From contig OY759215.1 of NCBI GenBank assembly GCA_963662175.1, positions 30,754,066 to 30,818,065 on the forward strand: a stretch of DNA of 64,000 nt. The letters are read 5' to 3'. This DNA is from Aradus depressus. Its lineage: Eukaryota > Arthropoda > Insecta > Hemiptera > Aradidae. This document shows positions 53,882 through 63,850 of this stretch, piece by piece. Within the stretch, counting starts at the first letter, position 1. Every line of letters starts with the position of its first letter. A program made the position numbers and the translations under genes. A model generated the notes under the pieces. That model saw only the letters and a program-made list of their open reading frames with translations, made no database searches and had not been told where the DNA came from.

Positions 53882-54150
53882 TCACTTCTTCATGAAAAAG
53901 TTTGTAATAGAGGCCTGGGATTTTGGCAGTCCTTTGGGAGAAGCCTTTTTGGCAACTTTCGAAGGTGGAGGTTCGTCACGTTTTTTACCCTTTTCTTTGC
54001 CCACAGTTTTTTTGCCATTTTCTTTAATATTATCGCTAATGACGGTTGGTGTTTTATCACTATCAGCAACCTTATTATTTATGTTTTCTTTTTCTTCTTG
54101 GACAGCTTCGTCATCTGAACAACTTTCATAAACGTATTCTTTCTTCGTCA
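53882..54150 (-). CDS. POLD3: POLD3 last exon with C-terminal PIP box
   Basis: Acceptor TTTTTAG; opens with a conserved VYES-type segment (KKEYVYESCSDDE) and ends with QASITNFFMKK and TGA. Q-x-x-I-x-x-F-F (53894-53917) is a canonical PCNA-interacting peptide at the extreme C-terminus, the feature linking Pol delta to PCNA. Confidence 0.95.
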
Positions 54151-57100
54151 CTAAAAATAATGATAACAAATTAGAAAAATATTTAGACAAATAAAATTAT
54201 GAAAAGAAAGGAGGAAGTAAATAAAAAGAAAATATATATAAACTAGATTTCACTCTGTACATAATACGAGCACCAAAGTTTAGTCAAGTATATCGAGACG
54301 GAAAACAAGAGACCTGATATTTTAGAAAATACTGAGACCTTTAATAATTATAATGTTTTGAAATATAGTTTCTGCCTACGCCAATGCAGTCATGAAAATC
54401 TTACGATTTTATGGTTTCGAATCTCGTTCACCACAAGTATATTGATAATAGGAGAAAAAAGAGAAATAATTGTTAATATGATTTTTTTTAGTCAGGATTA
54501 TGTAGTTCTTATCTTCTCCATTAGGGAACGAAAGTTTTTCAGTTGTGAATTCATAATATAATGTAATTATTTCTTCAATATTAGGTAGTAGGCAATATGA
54601 CCTCGTATTTAAAGCCCGGGCACGAGTCGCAATAACTAACTAAATTTTCATATTACTTATTTTAAAAGCACTAAAAACAATGTGCAATCCAATTAGTTCG
54701 TTATATATAATTATATTTAGTTACAACTTTTAATGATAGAAATCTGAATAAAAAAAATTCTTTGAATTGTTTCATCCCGAGCCTCTATGATGTCAGGTAC
54801 AACCTGTGACATCCCATTGAAAAGGATTGAGCGAGACGAGTTGGAAAGTACAAAGCGGTAAGGAGAGGGGGAAACCTGTTTACTCTCCGGCCAGTTATCA
54901 GACGGGAACAGATCAACAACAGTCACGAACCTTTCAGGATATCTCAGCCACGGTAAGGCCTGACCTAAAGGATTATATCAAACAAGAAAAGTGCCATATC
55001 AGCAATGTCATATAGTTCTAGATAAAATTATGCATGTCAGAATCTTTTTTTCACAAAATTGTTTGTGAAATGAACTTGCACTTACAAACGAAACCCTCAT
55101 CATCGGTGAAGACCTTGTCTATCTGTTTCCTGACCCTCTTGCGGCCTGGGGTGGGAGGGATCATGTCTTCCTCCTCCTCAGGTATGACTGGAGGTGGTGG
55201 CTCTTCATCAACTTCCATAACATCCTCCCGCATTTCTTCTTCTGAGTCACTGCCATCTTTAAAAAAATATAAGGAAATAAATATACAGTGTTCAAAAAAT
55301 AAGGGTTTTTCAAACTATGTATTTTCTAGCGGGCACTCCAGCTAGCATATGCTGGACAACAGCGATCACCCGAGGTGGTATGCGTCGGGCAATGAAGGGC
55401 ACCCCAGCTAATATGTGGCGAGCAACAGAGGGTACCGCAGCTACTATGTGGCGAGCAACAGAGGGCACCCCCTGCTCAAAATATATCCGGCCCACCCCTT
55501 GCTCACAATATATCCAGCCCACCCCCTGCTCACAATATATCCAGCCCACCCCCTGCTCACAATATATCCGGCCCACCCCCTGCTCAAAATATATCCGGCC
55601 CACCCCCTGCTCAAAATATATCCGGCCCACCCCCTGCTCAAAATATATCCGGCCCACCCCCTGCTCAAAATATATCCGGCCCACCCGAATAAAACGAAAC
55701 AGTAAGTAAATGACAAAGATGACAACCAAAGATAAATCGAGGAACTTGCCAGAAGGGAAGATTTAAAAACAACCAAGAAAATAACATGCACTAAAAACTG
55801 AGTAAATGATTTTAGGGTGTCTGAGATCGATTCATTGTTCACATCGATCGATACGACCCCAAACATCGATTCTTCGATAAATCTATCTCAGATCGCCATC
55901 CCTAGAATTAACAGCTAAGAACTCTTCATAAGAACCTTCCTCGGACTTCAACGAATATTTGAAAAAAAATAAATAGCCGAATTGGTCCAGCCGTTCTCGA
56001 GTTTTGTGCTTAGCAAAATTAGCCAGTCATTTTTATTATATAGAAGATATGCACTCAAGTGTTGTGCACAGATGCAGGCATGTAGGTTCCTTCCTAAAGT
56101 AAAGCTTTAAATAAAGTCTGATTGTGTCTAGATCCAACAACAAACTTCTTTGTACCTTAGTGAAGTCTACTCCTCAGATAAAAACAAAATTCAATTTTTG
56201 GGTCTAAAAATCTTAGTCATAAAGAGGAGAGGACTGTGGTTATGTTGGTTGCAGAAGGAAGGGGCGGGGCAGGATGAAAGCTGAAGTCTGGGGGCGCTAA
56301 GCTCTGGTCCCCGCCAAATGACCGTAAAATAAAACAGAATTATACCTTTGTCAGAATCTTCAGAGCTGCTGTCCATCGCCATGATTCTCCGTCTTTTCTT
56401 TAGATTGCTCTCATCTTTTTCTTTATTCTTCTTCTTCCTCTTCTTATTTTTTGATGCTTTACTTGTAACATCCTTTGCTACTCCATTTACCTGTAATAAA
56501 TATATATGTTTTTAATTTTATTTATACGAGTACAGTACAAAATAAAGGCTGTAACAAATTACAGCAATTGATTTAAAATAGTAACATTTTAATGTTTGGT
56601 AAAAATAAAAATGATAACAAAAATAACATCCTTTTCACTGAAGCGCTTTAGTAACCTCTTTGCGGGCATAATCTCCACCTCATTTATCAACTTTATATTA
56701 GAAAATCCTCTCGGTCCCACCCCGAACATCCTCCTCGCCGTCTAAGACGCTGGCCTCGCGATCTTCTGTAAATAATCACACTATCTAAGGGAGTGTCACC
56801 ACTGGCTGGCTTCTCCCAACAATTGTACATTTTTTTAAACCTCAGGTTCACTTTTACCCATTGTAAATGTTGTACAATTTGTAGAATAAAAAAAAAAAAG
56901 TTATTATGACTCATGCTTTTAACTAGAATAGAATAGAATAGAATGGTTTTTATTAAAAGAAGAAAAGTAACATCATTCCAAGAAATATACAAAGAAAAAA
57001 ACACTTAGACTATAGCCATTTAGGCCGTCAGTTACAGATATTTGATAATGAAGAACAAAAAATATTAACTTATATAAATAAATGAAGAGAATAAATAATC

Positions 57101-60100
57101 ATCGTTAAATTCCTTTAAAAAATAAAAAATATGTAAACATAAAACATACAAAAATAATAATGCGAATAACGAGAGAATAAAATAAAGACAAGAAACCAAA
57201 TAAAATTAACTAAACATGGGTAAATGGTAATAACCATAAATTAAATGAAGGAAGGAGGTTTGATTGGGTCCTAGAAATTAAATTCCCGAATTAACATATT
57301 TCTTGCTTTTAACTATGAGGTCATATCGCCTACTACCAGAGCGCGCTTTCGTCACTCTACCGTGGGAGTACTAAATTCTGCCTACCCTAAATTTTTATTC
57401 ACCTAGGGCAGGGGTCTTTAACGAGTACCTGACATCGTACAGGCTCGGGACAATCGCTTAACGTTTTATCCGAAGGACGGAGTGCTTAAGTTTATTTTAC
57501 CTCCTAGATAAAATAAACCAAGGGCCTCGAACAGTAAGCAAGCACGCATACCACTGAGCTGAATTCAAAATGGCATAACTTGGGCAGTGTTAAAACTATT
57601 TTCATAATATTTTCCGTAATGTCTCTCTCCACCTCCTGCATCGAATTGGCGGCGATAAAGGCTTTTTGAACCTAGGAAAGTTACCAAAATTCACACTTCA
57701 ATTCTTAAATTCAAATTGCTGGGTTTTGACATGTTACATGTCGACAATGACTAAGCTTAACTTAGTTATCGACGAAACATTTCATCCTATGTGAAAATCC
57801 TTATATCTGTTTGTTCTCCTCCCAGAAAAGGGATACACATAAGAAATTCTTTAGACAACCAAACAGACAGAAAGTCAATACAGTAATCTCTCTTCTCTTT
57901 ATTCCCATAAAAACGAGCCCTCAACCAATGGACTTCATATAGAAGCACCCCCTTCATACTAGCTGCGGTACTGGTCGTTGCCCAGCACATACTACACTAC
58001 CTGACCACGTCCGTTTTCTGGCCCATACTATCGGTTTGGACATCATAAATCCTACATTAGCAAAAATCATCTGAACAATGACCATATTTTATTCTTTAAT
58101 TTACGACTTAAATTTTATTTTACCGTTTTTTAACGCCATCTTCAGAAATTAAAGTAAAAAAGTACATTATTATGTACCTGGGACTGCATTTTTTGCAATG
58201 GTATTTGAGCTCAAAATCGCCTAACGTCCAACCCACTCACCTGTTTTCTCGCTGTGTCGCTTCTTTCCTCCTTATTATTCACATCTTTACTTTGCTTCCC
58301 TGGTTTATTACTTTCCTCATGTTTAGCTGATCCATTGCTTCCTTTATCTGGTTTCACTTTCGATGGTACTTCTTTGAAGAATGATCCAATTCCTTTAGCC
58401 TGTTGTAAGTAAAAAAAAAACATAGACGTAAAATATTGTAGTTGGATTTTCAAAATCCCCCTTTAATTTCTTGTAACATACAGTACCCAGAGAAGTCAGT
58501 TTTTTTTGCCAGTTCGAGTTTCTTAACAAAAAGACACTTAACATTTTTGACAGAGATATTGTGAAACACTCAATGAAAAATAAAGAAAAAACGTATGTTT
58601 AAAAAAAATATTGTCTGTCACAAAATATATAATATGGGAGTACTTTTACGACGGCTGAAGATGGTACCAATACCGAAAGTACTCCCTTATTATATATATA
58701 TTTTGTGAAATAGACAATATATTTTTTTTAAACATACGTTTTTTCTTCATTTTTTTCTTAACAAAAAGGTTTTTACGATGTGAAAATATATGCATGAATG
58801 CTAGTAAATGCTTGGAGATGGCAGGACAGACACGACTTCTCCGAGCAACGCCGAGTGCCAAGTTAATAGCTATTATTCTCAGTTGGGCTCTAATGAATAT
58901 AGGATGCCTTAAATTTCAAGTTGATCATTTGTTTTCGTGTCATTTCTCTAAGCAAGAATACATATTTCCTTCTCTGTACTCCTTCCTCAAAAAATATGTA
59001 TTTTCGAACTTGTCTCGTCGAACCCTTTGAAATCATATGTTGTCCATACGCGACAGTAAGATGTTGTAGGACAAGATTTCTTATAGTAACAAAAGACATT
59101 GTCTTCCCGCTGTTTTATTTGCGACCAGAACCGGTTTCCAACGCAACAGTGTCATTAACATATCTTGTGTGTCATCTATTGACTATAATAATATACTCCA
59201 CTTTAAATACCAATTGAGGAAAAAATAAAATATATTAGATATGTACGTGTTGTCGCTATTCACTTTGGAGTAATGAGTAAGAAATCTAAAATGCTAATAT
59301 TGGTTGGCAGCAGCTGTCTAGCATATATGTCAGATATAATCAGTATGAGAGGTCATGAAGAACTTACAAAAAATTATGTAAATCTCTCCTGAACATGTTT
59401 TTTAAAGAATCTTGAATTTCGCAGTAACATACTTTTTGAGAATAGAAACCTGCAGATTCCTGCCAGACTTATTATTTTAATTAATTACTTTTATTAAATT
59501 GGTCAAAACAATTGAGGTACTATCATAAATATTCAGAAAATATAAGAAATATTGACATATGCTTAGGTAAACCCACTTGTTCATTAACCATTAGGCATGC
59601 TTTGTTTAAGATTGATTATTTGCCGTCTTTCTCTTTCCTTTAAATCTAAGAAACACCAAAACAAGAATTGTACTGTTTTTTTCTGACTACAATTTCACTT
59701 ATAGACCAGGCACATTAAATCTAAAAAATCCTAGTAGTATTGCCTTCAACTGAACTCCTTCGTTTTACAAATTACAAATGTAAATTCAAAGCCCTATAAG
59801 GACGACACCTATTAATTTTCAACGGAATCATTGCGAGTGTACCATTATTGTCAGAATCCGTATTTTTTCTTTCCTATAAGGGTGATCTTTAAGAAATAAT
59901 TCATTATAAACATATATTTACCTCTTTATCATTAGGTTTAACAGAAGGTGACTTCTTAGGTTCCTCTTGACCAGACATTTTGGCAGTTGTTGCAGTCATC
60001 TTGTTGGCCTGAAGACTGAAAAATGAACTGATTCCTCCCCCACTGGATTTACCACTGTTGGCTTTCTGCAATCCATAAATGAAATAAGTCAACAACAGAA

Positions 60101-62448
60101 ACATGAAACTCAAAACTTTCGTTGCCGACTTAACTTAATGAAATGACCATGTTAAGAGTAAGTTGGGACTTGAAATATTAAAAGCTTTAGCCAAGGCTTA
60201 GAACATCACCATATTTGAAAAATAGACAAACTAATAGTGACATCATTCTTTATTCTCTATACTTGATGAAATTCATTTACATGACAGGTCCTATCAACAT
60301 AATACGAACTTTTCCGCACGAAGTTGCACCTTCAAGTAAATTAAATAACTTTAAAGACGTCTAAAGCATATCAGCAACGCAGAAAGTTCACGCCTTTAAT
60401 CCTACTGCAGAGGGAGAAGAAAATGTTTGCCAGTTTCAGACTATGAATAATGGTTAATTATTTCCCAATAAAACCTTTTTAAAATAATAATTTAAATATT
60501 ATTATTTTATATTGTACTAATTTGAAAATATATATATATATATATATAATTTATTCAATAATTGCATTTCCTACATTCCTGTCTACAAATGAAATAGAGA
60601 AAAAAAAAAATGTCAGGCATGTGGTCCAACCAAATATTATGTTTGTTAGAGATGTTTTCGCCAGAGATCTTATGGAAGTTCATTGTAAATACTGCTAAAT
60701 AAAACACTTAGAACGAGTCAAAAATTCCACTATATTTATATAAAAGACACAATATATTTCGCTGGTTAGAGCATTGTCAAGTGTACAGGTCTATAATGTC
60801 ATGCATTGTCAAGTGTATAAGTCTGTATCCTGTACACTTGACAATGCTCTAACCAGCGAAATATATTGTGTCTTTTATATAAATATAGTGGAATTTTTGA
60901 CTCGTTCTAAGTGTTTTATTCAGTAGTATTATATATGTATATTTTTTGTAAGATGGTCCATTTAACATGAAATAAATAATCATTATATAACATATTTACT
61001 TTGTTTTTTTCTGGTGAGGCTTTCTTTTTTTTCTTAGGAGAATCACTTTTGGCTGGCTTAGTCAAAACTTCTTTTTTAGGTTCATCCAATGGCTAAAAAA
61101 CAATAATTAAACTGATATAAGATGGTTAACAACACACTTCTCGCTATTTTGGTCTCCAGAATTGTTTTATTCATAACTGTTATATGAAGTATCGCCCAAA
61201 TTCAGACATTATAAAACTAAAAATGCATAGTAAATCAAATTCCAATAAATAGTGAGTCCATTAAAACAAAATAAAAATACACATAACGAAAATTTGATAA
61301 CAAATATAGTATATATACAAATATATCCATTTCTTACACACCTTTAACAATTATGGTCAAATTATAGACATTATATTCAATCCAAAAATTATTTCCGTCA
61401 ATAATAACTATAAAATTATATTTTGTTACACAAATCCAACATGTGCTAATATATTTCCAAATATTAAGGCTTTTCACAAAAAAAAAAAAAAAAAAAAAAA
61501 AAAATTGTTTTATTAGGATTAAATTTCTTAATTAGTGTTAATGTGCCTTACAATTAGTTTATTATTTATTAAAAAATGGTTCAATGACCAAACTTCCCAA
61601 CTCCATATCAAGGCAAAAACCAATTACATGCCTAGGTAAATATTACCTCAAAATGTATTCATTTTAATTATAAAATGTTTTATAGTTTGATAATGTCTGA
61701 ATTTGAGGGAAAGTCACAAATAACAATTGAATGAAACAATTTTGAAGACCAAAAGGTGGAGAAGTCTGTTGATAACCATCTTACTTATATCAATATTAGA
61801 ACGGTTCTAAAACAAGGAATATAAATTCTTCATTCCAAAATAATAATTAAATATTTACAAGAATTATAAGAAATTATCTCTGCACTAAAGAGCATCTTAA
61901 AGACACTAGGGTTACAATGATTAAATGGATATTTTTGTTAGTTGTGAACAATTCTTAACAATACGATATTAGCCGCGCTGAGTTAATCATTGACATTTAA
62001 TTACGAATAAGTTATCGGTTCAAAAATTACTATACAATGTTGAATTTTAAAGTAATCTGTATTTCCAGATGAGAAGTTTCTATAAATGAACAAAGACATG
62101 GGCGCAAAACAAAATTGTCATCTCTTTGGGTTATCACACATGAGAATAAATGCGATTCTAAAAAACAAAAATTAAAAATGCAAAATTGCATAGACATTTT
62201 CGGGTGGGGGGGGGGGGGGGGGGATGTTATATTAATCTTTACCATACATCTTCAGCTTCTCTTAATTTTTTGTATTTGACCCATAAGAAAGCCATGTTGA
62301 AACTGTTATTAATTGAATGAGTGTTACCTTCTTGGAGGTGTTCGGTGTCTGTAGGGAACTTTTGATAGTGTCTTTCTTGTCCTCAACCACAGGTATTTTG
62401 ATGTTCCTTTTGCCAATTGTATGAGGAGGACGAACTGGGCACAGAAGA
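53882..62448 (-). CDS. POLD3: DNA polymerase delta subunit 3 (POLD3 / Pol32), 3' seven exons
   Basis: Spliced minus-strand gene; coding exons 62328-62448, 61000-61092, 59922-60065, 58241-58399, 56346-56490, 55086-55256 and 53882-54150. All junctions have GT/AG ends and matching phases, giving about 366 residues. POLD3 is the accessory subunit of the replicative polymerase Pol delta, also used in break-induced replication and with Pol zeta, in the nucleus. Diagnostic features are a lysine-rich disordered middle with two GI-S-FF motifs (GISSFF, GIGSFF) matching the vertebrate GIMGMF/MMSNFF repeats; KKRRR followed by DSSSEDSD, as in the vertebrate protein; a TDDEGF...YVYES block; and a final PCNA-interacting box, QASITNFF, then MKK-stop. 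Human POLD3 is 466 residues, so the N-terminal winged-helix region (about 110-140 residues) is missing and should lie beyond 64000. Introns are full of repeats but leave the exons intact. Confidence 0.93.
54151..55085 (-). other. POLD3 intron f/last, with SINE scraps
   Basis: Intron containing an old SINE-A 3' scrap (54585-54640) and a tiny fragment (CGAGCCTCTATGATGTCAGG, about 54778-54797). A 54820-54960 stretch that is somewhat GC-rich was not recognised. Nothing else seen. Confidence 0.7.
54585..54640 (+). mobile_element. SINE-A 3' scrap in a POLD3 intron
   Basis: GTAGTAGGCAATATGACCTC, GCCCGGGCACGAGTCGCAAT. Confidence 0.7.
55086..55256 (-). CDS. POLD3: POLD3 exon f, acidic and Pro-rich block
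   Basis: Starts phase 1 after TTTAAAG, ends phase 1 before GTAAGTGC. Encodes GSDSEEEMREDVMEVDEE, PPPPVIPEEEED, GRKRVRKQIDKVFTDDEGF. The proline-rich acidic stretch followed by a basic cluster and DEG is the same order as in the human protein. Confidence 0.92.
55325..55470. repeat. 33-bp tandem units next to the 27-bp minisatellite
   Basis: About four units of GGGCACCCCAGCTAATATGT-type sequence continuing GGCGAGCAACAGA, increasingly regular towards the 27-bp array. Within a POLD3 intron. Confidence 0.75.
55470..55686. repeat. 27-bp minisatellite, eight units
   Basis: Unit CCACCCCCTGCTCAAAATAT followed by ATCCGGC, with a CACAATATATCCAG variant in units 2-4. Because 27 is divisible by 3, frames stay open on both strands (GVGRIYFEQ on minus, PTPCSKYIR on plus), but the array lies in an intron and has no start or splice support. 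Confidence 0.95.
56346..56490 (-). CDS. POLD3: POLD3 exon e, basic NLS-like cluster and acidic serines
   Basis: 48 codons plus one base; acceptor ATTACAG, donor GTATAATTC. Encodes KKRKKKNKEKDE, then KKRRRIMAMDSSSEDSDK. The KKRRR-to-SSEDS transition matches vertebrate POLD3 and suggests a bipartite nuclear signal next to a casein-kinase-type acidic patch. Confidence 0.92.
56650..56900 (+). mobile_element. Jockey-like LINE 3' end with A-tail
   Basis: Reads PPRRLRRWPRDLL-stop, the conserved Jockey C-terminus, then GTGTCACCACTGGCTG and an A-tail at 56888-56899. The tail directly abuts the SINE-A 3' end (56901), so the LINE inserted at the edge of the SINE or vice versa. In a POLD3 intron, antisense to the gene. 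Confidence 0.75.
56901..57559 (-). mobile_element. SINE-A split by a LINE insertion
   Basis: SINE 3' end (TTATTATGACTCATG, 56901-56915) and body (57304-57559, ending AGCATACCACTGAGCT-like head) are separated by 378 bp. TGCTTTTAACTA at 56914-56925 and 57304-57315 is the 12-bp target duplication made by the insertion. Confidence 0.92.
56926..57303 (-). mobile_element. 5'-truncated non-LTR retroelement with (ATTCT)n tail
   Basis: 378 bp between perfect 12-bp duplications. On the minus strand it ends with AAAAACCATTCTATTC repeats rather than poly(A), a tail type known in some non-LTR clades. No coding sequence remains. Confidence 0.8.
58241..58399 (-). CDS. POLD3: POLD3 exon d, second GI-S-FF motif
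   Basis: 53 codons, phase 0/0; acceptor CAACAG, donor GTGAGTGG. Begins AKGIGSFFKEVPSK, then a Lys/Asn/Ser-rich disordered stretch ending TARKQ. Confidence 0.9.
58586..58748. repeat. Inverted repeat with a hammerhead-like motif at its apex
   Basis: Left arm AAAAAACGTATGTTTAAAAA through GGGAGTACTTTT (58586-58646), right arm AGTACTCCC through TTTAAACATACGTTTTTT (58678-58748). The loop is the motif at 58655. In a POLD3 intron. Confidence 0.75.
58655..58684 (+). ncRNA. Hammerhead-like motif, well structured
   Basis: CTGAAGA, extra T, perfect stem II GGTA/TACC with loop CCAA, GAA, palindrome AGTACT, C as cleavage nucleotide; short stem I GG/CC. Only U7-to-A departs from the core. Confidence 0.55.
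59040..59170 (-). mobile_element. Penelope-like terminus, decayed (hammerhead at 59124-59158)
   Basis: Sister of 17566-17780: GTCTTCCCGCTGTTTTATTT, ACCAGAACCGGTTT, CAACGCAACAGTGTCATTAA. The core has become GTTAATGA, so inactive. In a POLD3 intron. Confidence 0.6.
59922..60065 (-). CDS. POLD3: POLD3 exon c, first GI-S-FF motif
   Basis: 48 codons, phase 0/0; acceptor TTGCAG, donor GTAAATATATG. Carries SGGGISSFFSLQANK, the counterpart of the first short aromatic motif in the disordered middle of vertebrate POLD3. The GI-x-x-FF form resembles a degenerate PCNA-interaction box. Confidence 0.88.
60540..60680. other. (AT) run and AT-rich intron
   Basis: TA repeat at 60529-60548 and an A-run at 60599-60610; nothing further. 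Confidence 0.5.
60698..60920. repeat. Perfect 92-bp inverted repeat, hammerhead-like motif in each arm
   Basis: Arms 60698-60789 and 60829-60920 appear fully complementary with a 39-nt loop. Each arm contains ATATAGTGGAATTTTTGACT and a hammerhead-like motif (minus 60751-60780, plus 60838-60867); the loop holds a further partial motif (GCATTGTCAAGTGTATA). In a POLD3 intron. Confidence 0.9.
60838..60867 (+). ncRNA. Hammerhead-like motif
   Basis: TTGACAA core (diverged), extra T, stem II GCT/AGC with loop CTAACC, GAA, palindrome ATATAT, T as cleavage nucleotide. An identical copy lies inverted at 60751-60780. Core changes make activity doubtful. Confidence 0.4.
61000..61092 (-). CDS. POLD3: POLD3 exon b
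   Basis: 31 codons, phase 0 at both ends: acceptor TTTTTTAG before CCATTGGATG, donor GTAAATATG. Encodes PLDEPKKEV, then a run of five lysines (SPKKKKKASP); a flexible basic linker, possibly contributing to nuclear import. Confidence 0.85.
61478..61504 (+). repeat. A-run of about 25
   Basis: Poly-A followed by TTGTTTTATTAGG; may be a retroelement tail, but no body was recognised. The surrounding intron (61100-62200) shows nothing else. Confidence 0.6.
62328..62448 (-). CDS. POLD3: POLD3 exon a (most upstream exon visible)
   Basis: Starts after a pyrimidine-rich acceptor ending CCAAAG; ends AAG before GTAACA. Encodes LLCPVRPPHTIGKRNIKIPV and a polar tail rich in Lys, Ser and Thr. The first base completes a codon begun in an exon outside the window. 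A second AG (exon start 62434) is possible but leaves a poorer pyrimidine tract. Confidence 0.75.
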
Positions 62449-62909
62449 CTTTGGTAACAAAAAAATAATACAAAGTGGTAAATTTAAATTGTACTAATAA
62501 GACATAAATAATTTTGTTCCCTCCCCTTTGGCTTCCATTATATACGCTACATTATTTGATTAATGGAAAAACTATGTCCTTCATGACATAATTAAGACAG
62601 AGCTGTATGTTAGGAAAGAACCCTACAAACTCTAATTCCTTTCCTCTCCTATACTTGAGTTAATAAGAAACTTGTTACATTAAGTGTCAAAAGTAATTCT
62701 CCAAAAATAAAAATAAAATATTTTGTATAGGAGTGATTTTCAACTAAAACTAAAGCTATGATGCTTTATACGAAGTTGCGAACATAGGATCTAAGAGAAC
62801 CCTAGGGCGATAAGGACATTATGAAAAACTAATTTTTTTGACAGCTATCGGAGAAAATGTTATCAATAGCCTCCAATGGCTACATTATAATTTCTTTTTA
62901 TTAAAAAAA

Positions 62910-63580
62910 AAAAAAAAAACATAGTTGTGAATTTGGCTGTTAGGTCTCCAACATTTTCTATTGTTTAAACATTTGACGTTTCGATAACTGGACGTGTCAC
63001 TATCATTTCTAAAATATAATTGAACATTTTCATAAATGTATTATGTTTTGTCTAATATGCATCGTCCATAAGGCCAAAATAAATCTACATACTTATATAT
63101 TTTACCAATATATCCGCTTTAATTATTACTTTGAAAGTCACTCTCATAGAAAACTATAGATACCAACACATTATTTTCTTAGACCCAGTAATGCCTGTTT
63201 GAAATGAATTTAAGAAAAGGGAGGGAAGGAAGAGACCTGTTGGTATAAGGAGTCCTTTTATGACCACAAAACATATTTTTAAATTATAATATTAAAAAAA
63301 CTCGCTTATTATGAATATTGACAATAGTTTGTTACGCTTTATTAGCCATGGATTAAAATGATAAAAATAACAGAAGTATTGATAAGTAAATTAATATATT
63401 CATGAAAATATACATTTTGGTAGTTTATCACCATGTTCCAATTGAGATAATTTGTCCTTTTACTTTAGAAATGACTATGACAGACTCAGTTGTCGAACCG
63501 TCCAATCTTTCAACAGTAAAGAATGTTTGAGACCTAACAGAAACAATTTCACAACTTTTTTTTAATATACGAACAGGACA
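62910..63580. mobile_element. Inverted Penelope-like terminal pair
   Basis: Left arm (AGTTGTGAATTTGGCTGTTA, GGTCTCCAACATTTTCTATT, GACGTTTCGATAACTGGACG) mirrored at 63455-63570. Hammerhead-like remnants: minus 62958-62990 (GAA, ACGT, C) and plus 63468-63505 (stem GACA/TGTC, GAA). The middle (63120-63245) carries a fragment of the 36.4-37.6 kb foldback family. Confidence 0.5.
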
Positions 63581-63762
63581 TTTATCCTCTACCTCTTCCC
63601 CAGACAGTTTCATGAGTCTCCCCCATTTATCTCTCTAGAAGACACTTCTCTTTTCTTTTTCTTTCTTTCCATCATTAAGTCGCTTCTAAAACTTGCAAAA
63701 AAAAACCTCATTAAACACGCTTGAAAATCTTTCTCTCTGTAAGACAAGAGAAAGAGAGAAGT

Positions 63763-63850
63763 GTCACAGGGGCGTTGCTACCGCTGTAGCAGTTGTAGCA
63801 ATGATACAGGGCCCCCGAGCTAGAGGGGCCCCAACATGCGTAAGCAAAAA
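63763..63850 (+). repeat. hAT-type MITE end
   Basis: CAGGGGCGTTGCTACCGCTG, GGGCCCCCGAG, AGAGGGGCCCCAACATGCG: the CAGGGGCGT...GGGGCCCC arrangement of dispersed hAT-like MITEs. The other end is outside the window or lost. Confidence 0.4.

Noticed and set aside
55310..55866. 139- and 140-codon frames with 9-residue repeats
   Set aside because: Produced by the 27-bp minisatellite inside a POLD3 intron; no splice or start support.
63428..63613. 61-codon frame starting MKLSGEEVEDKCP as a POLD3 upstream exon
   Set aside because: It overlaps the inverted arm of a repeat pair (62910-63580) and does not resemble the POLD3 winged-helix region.
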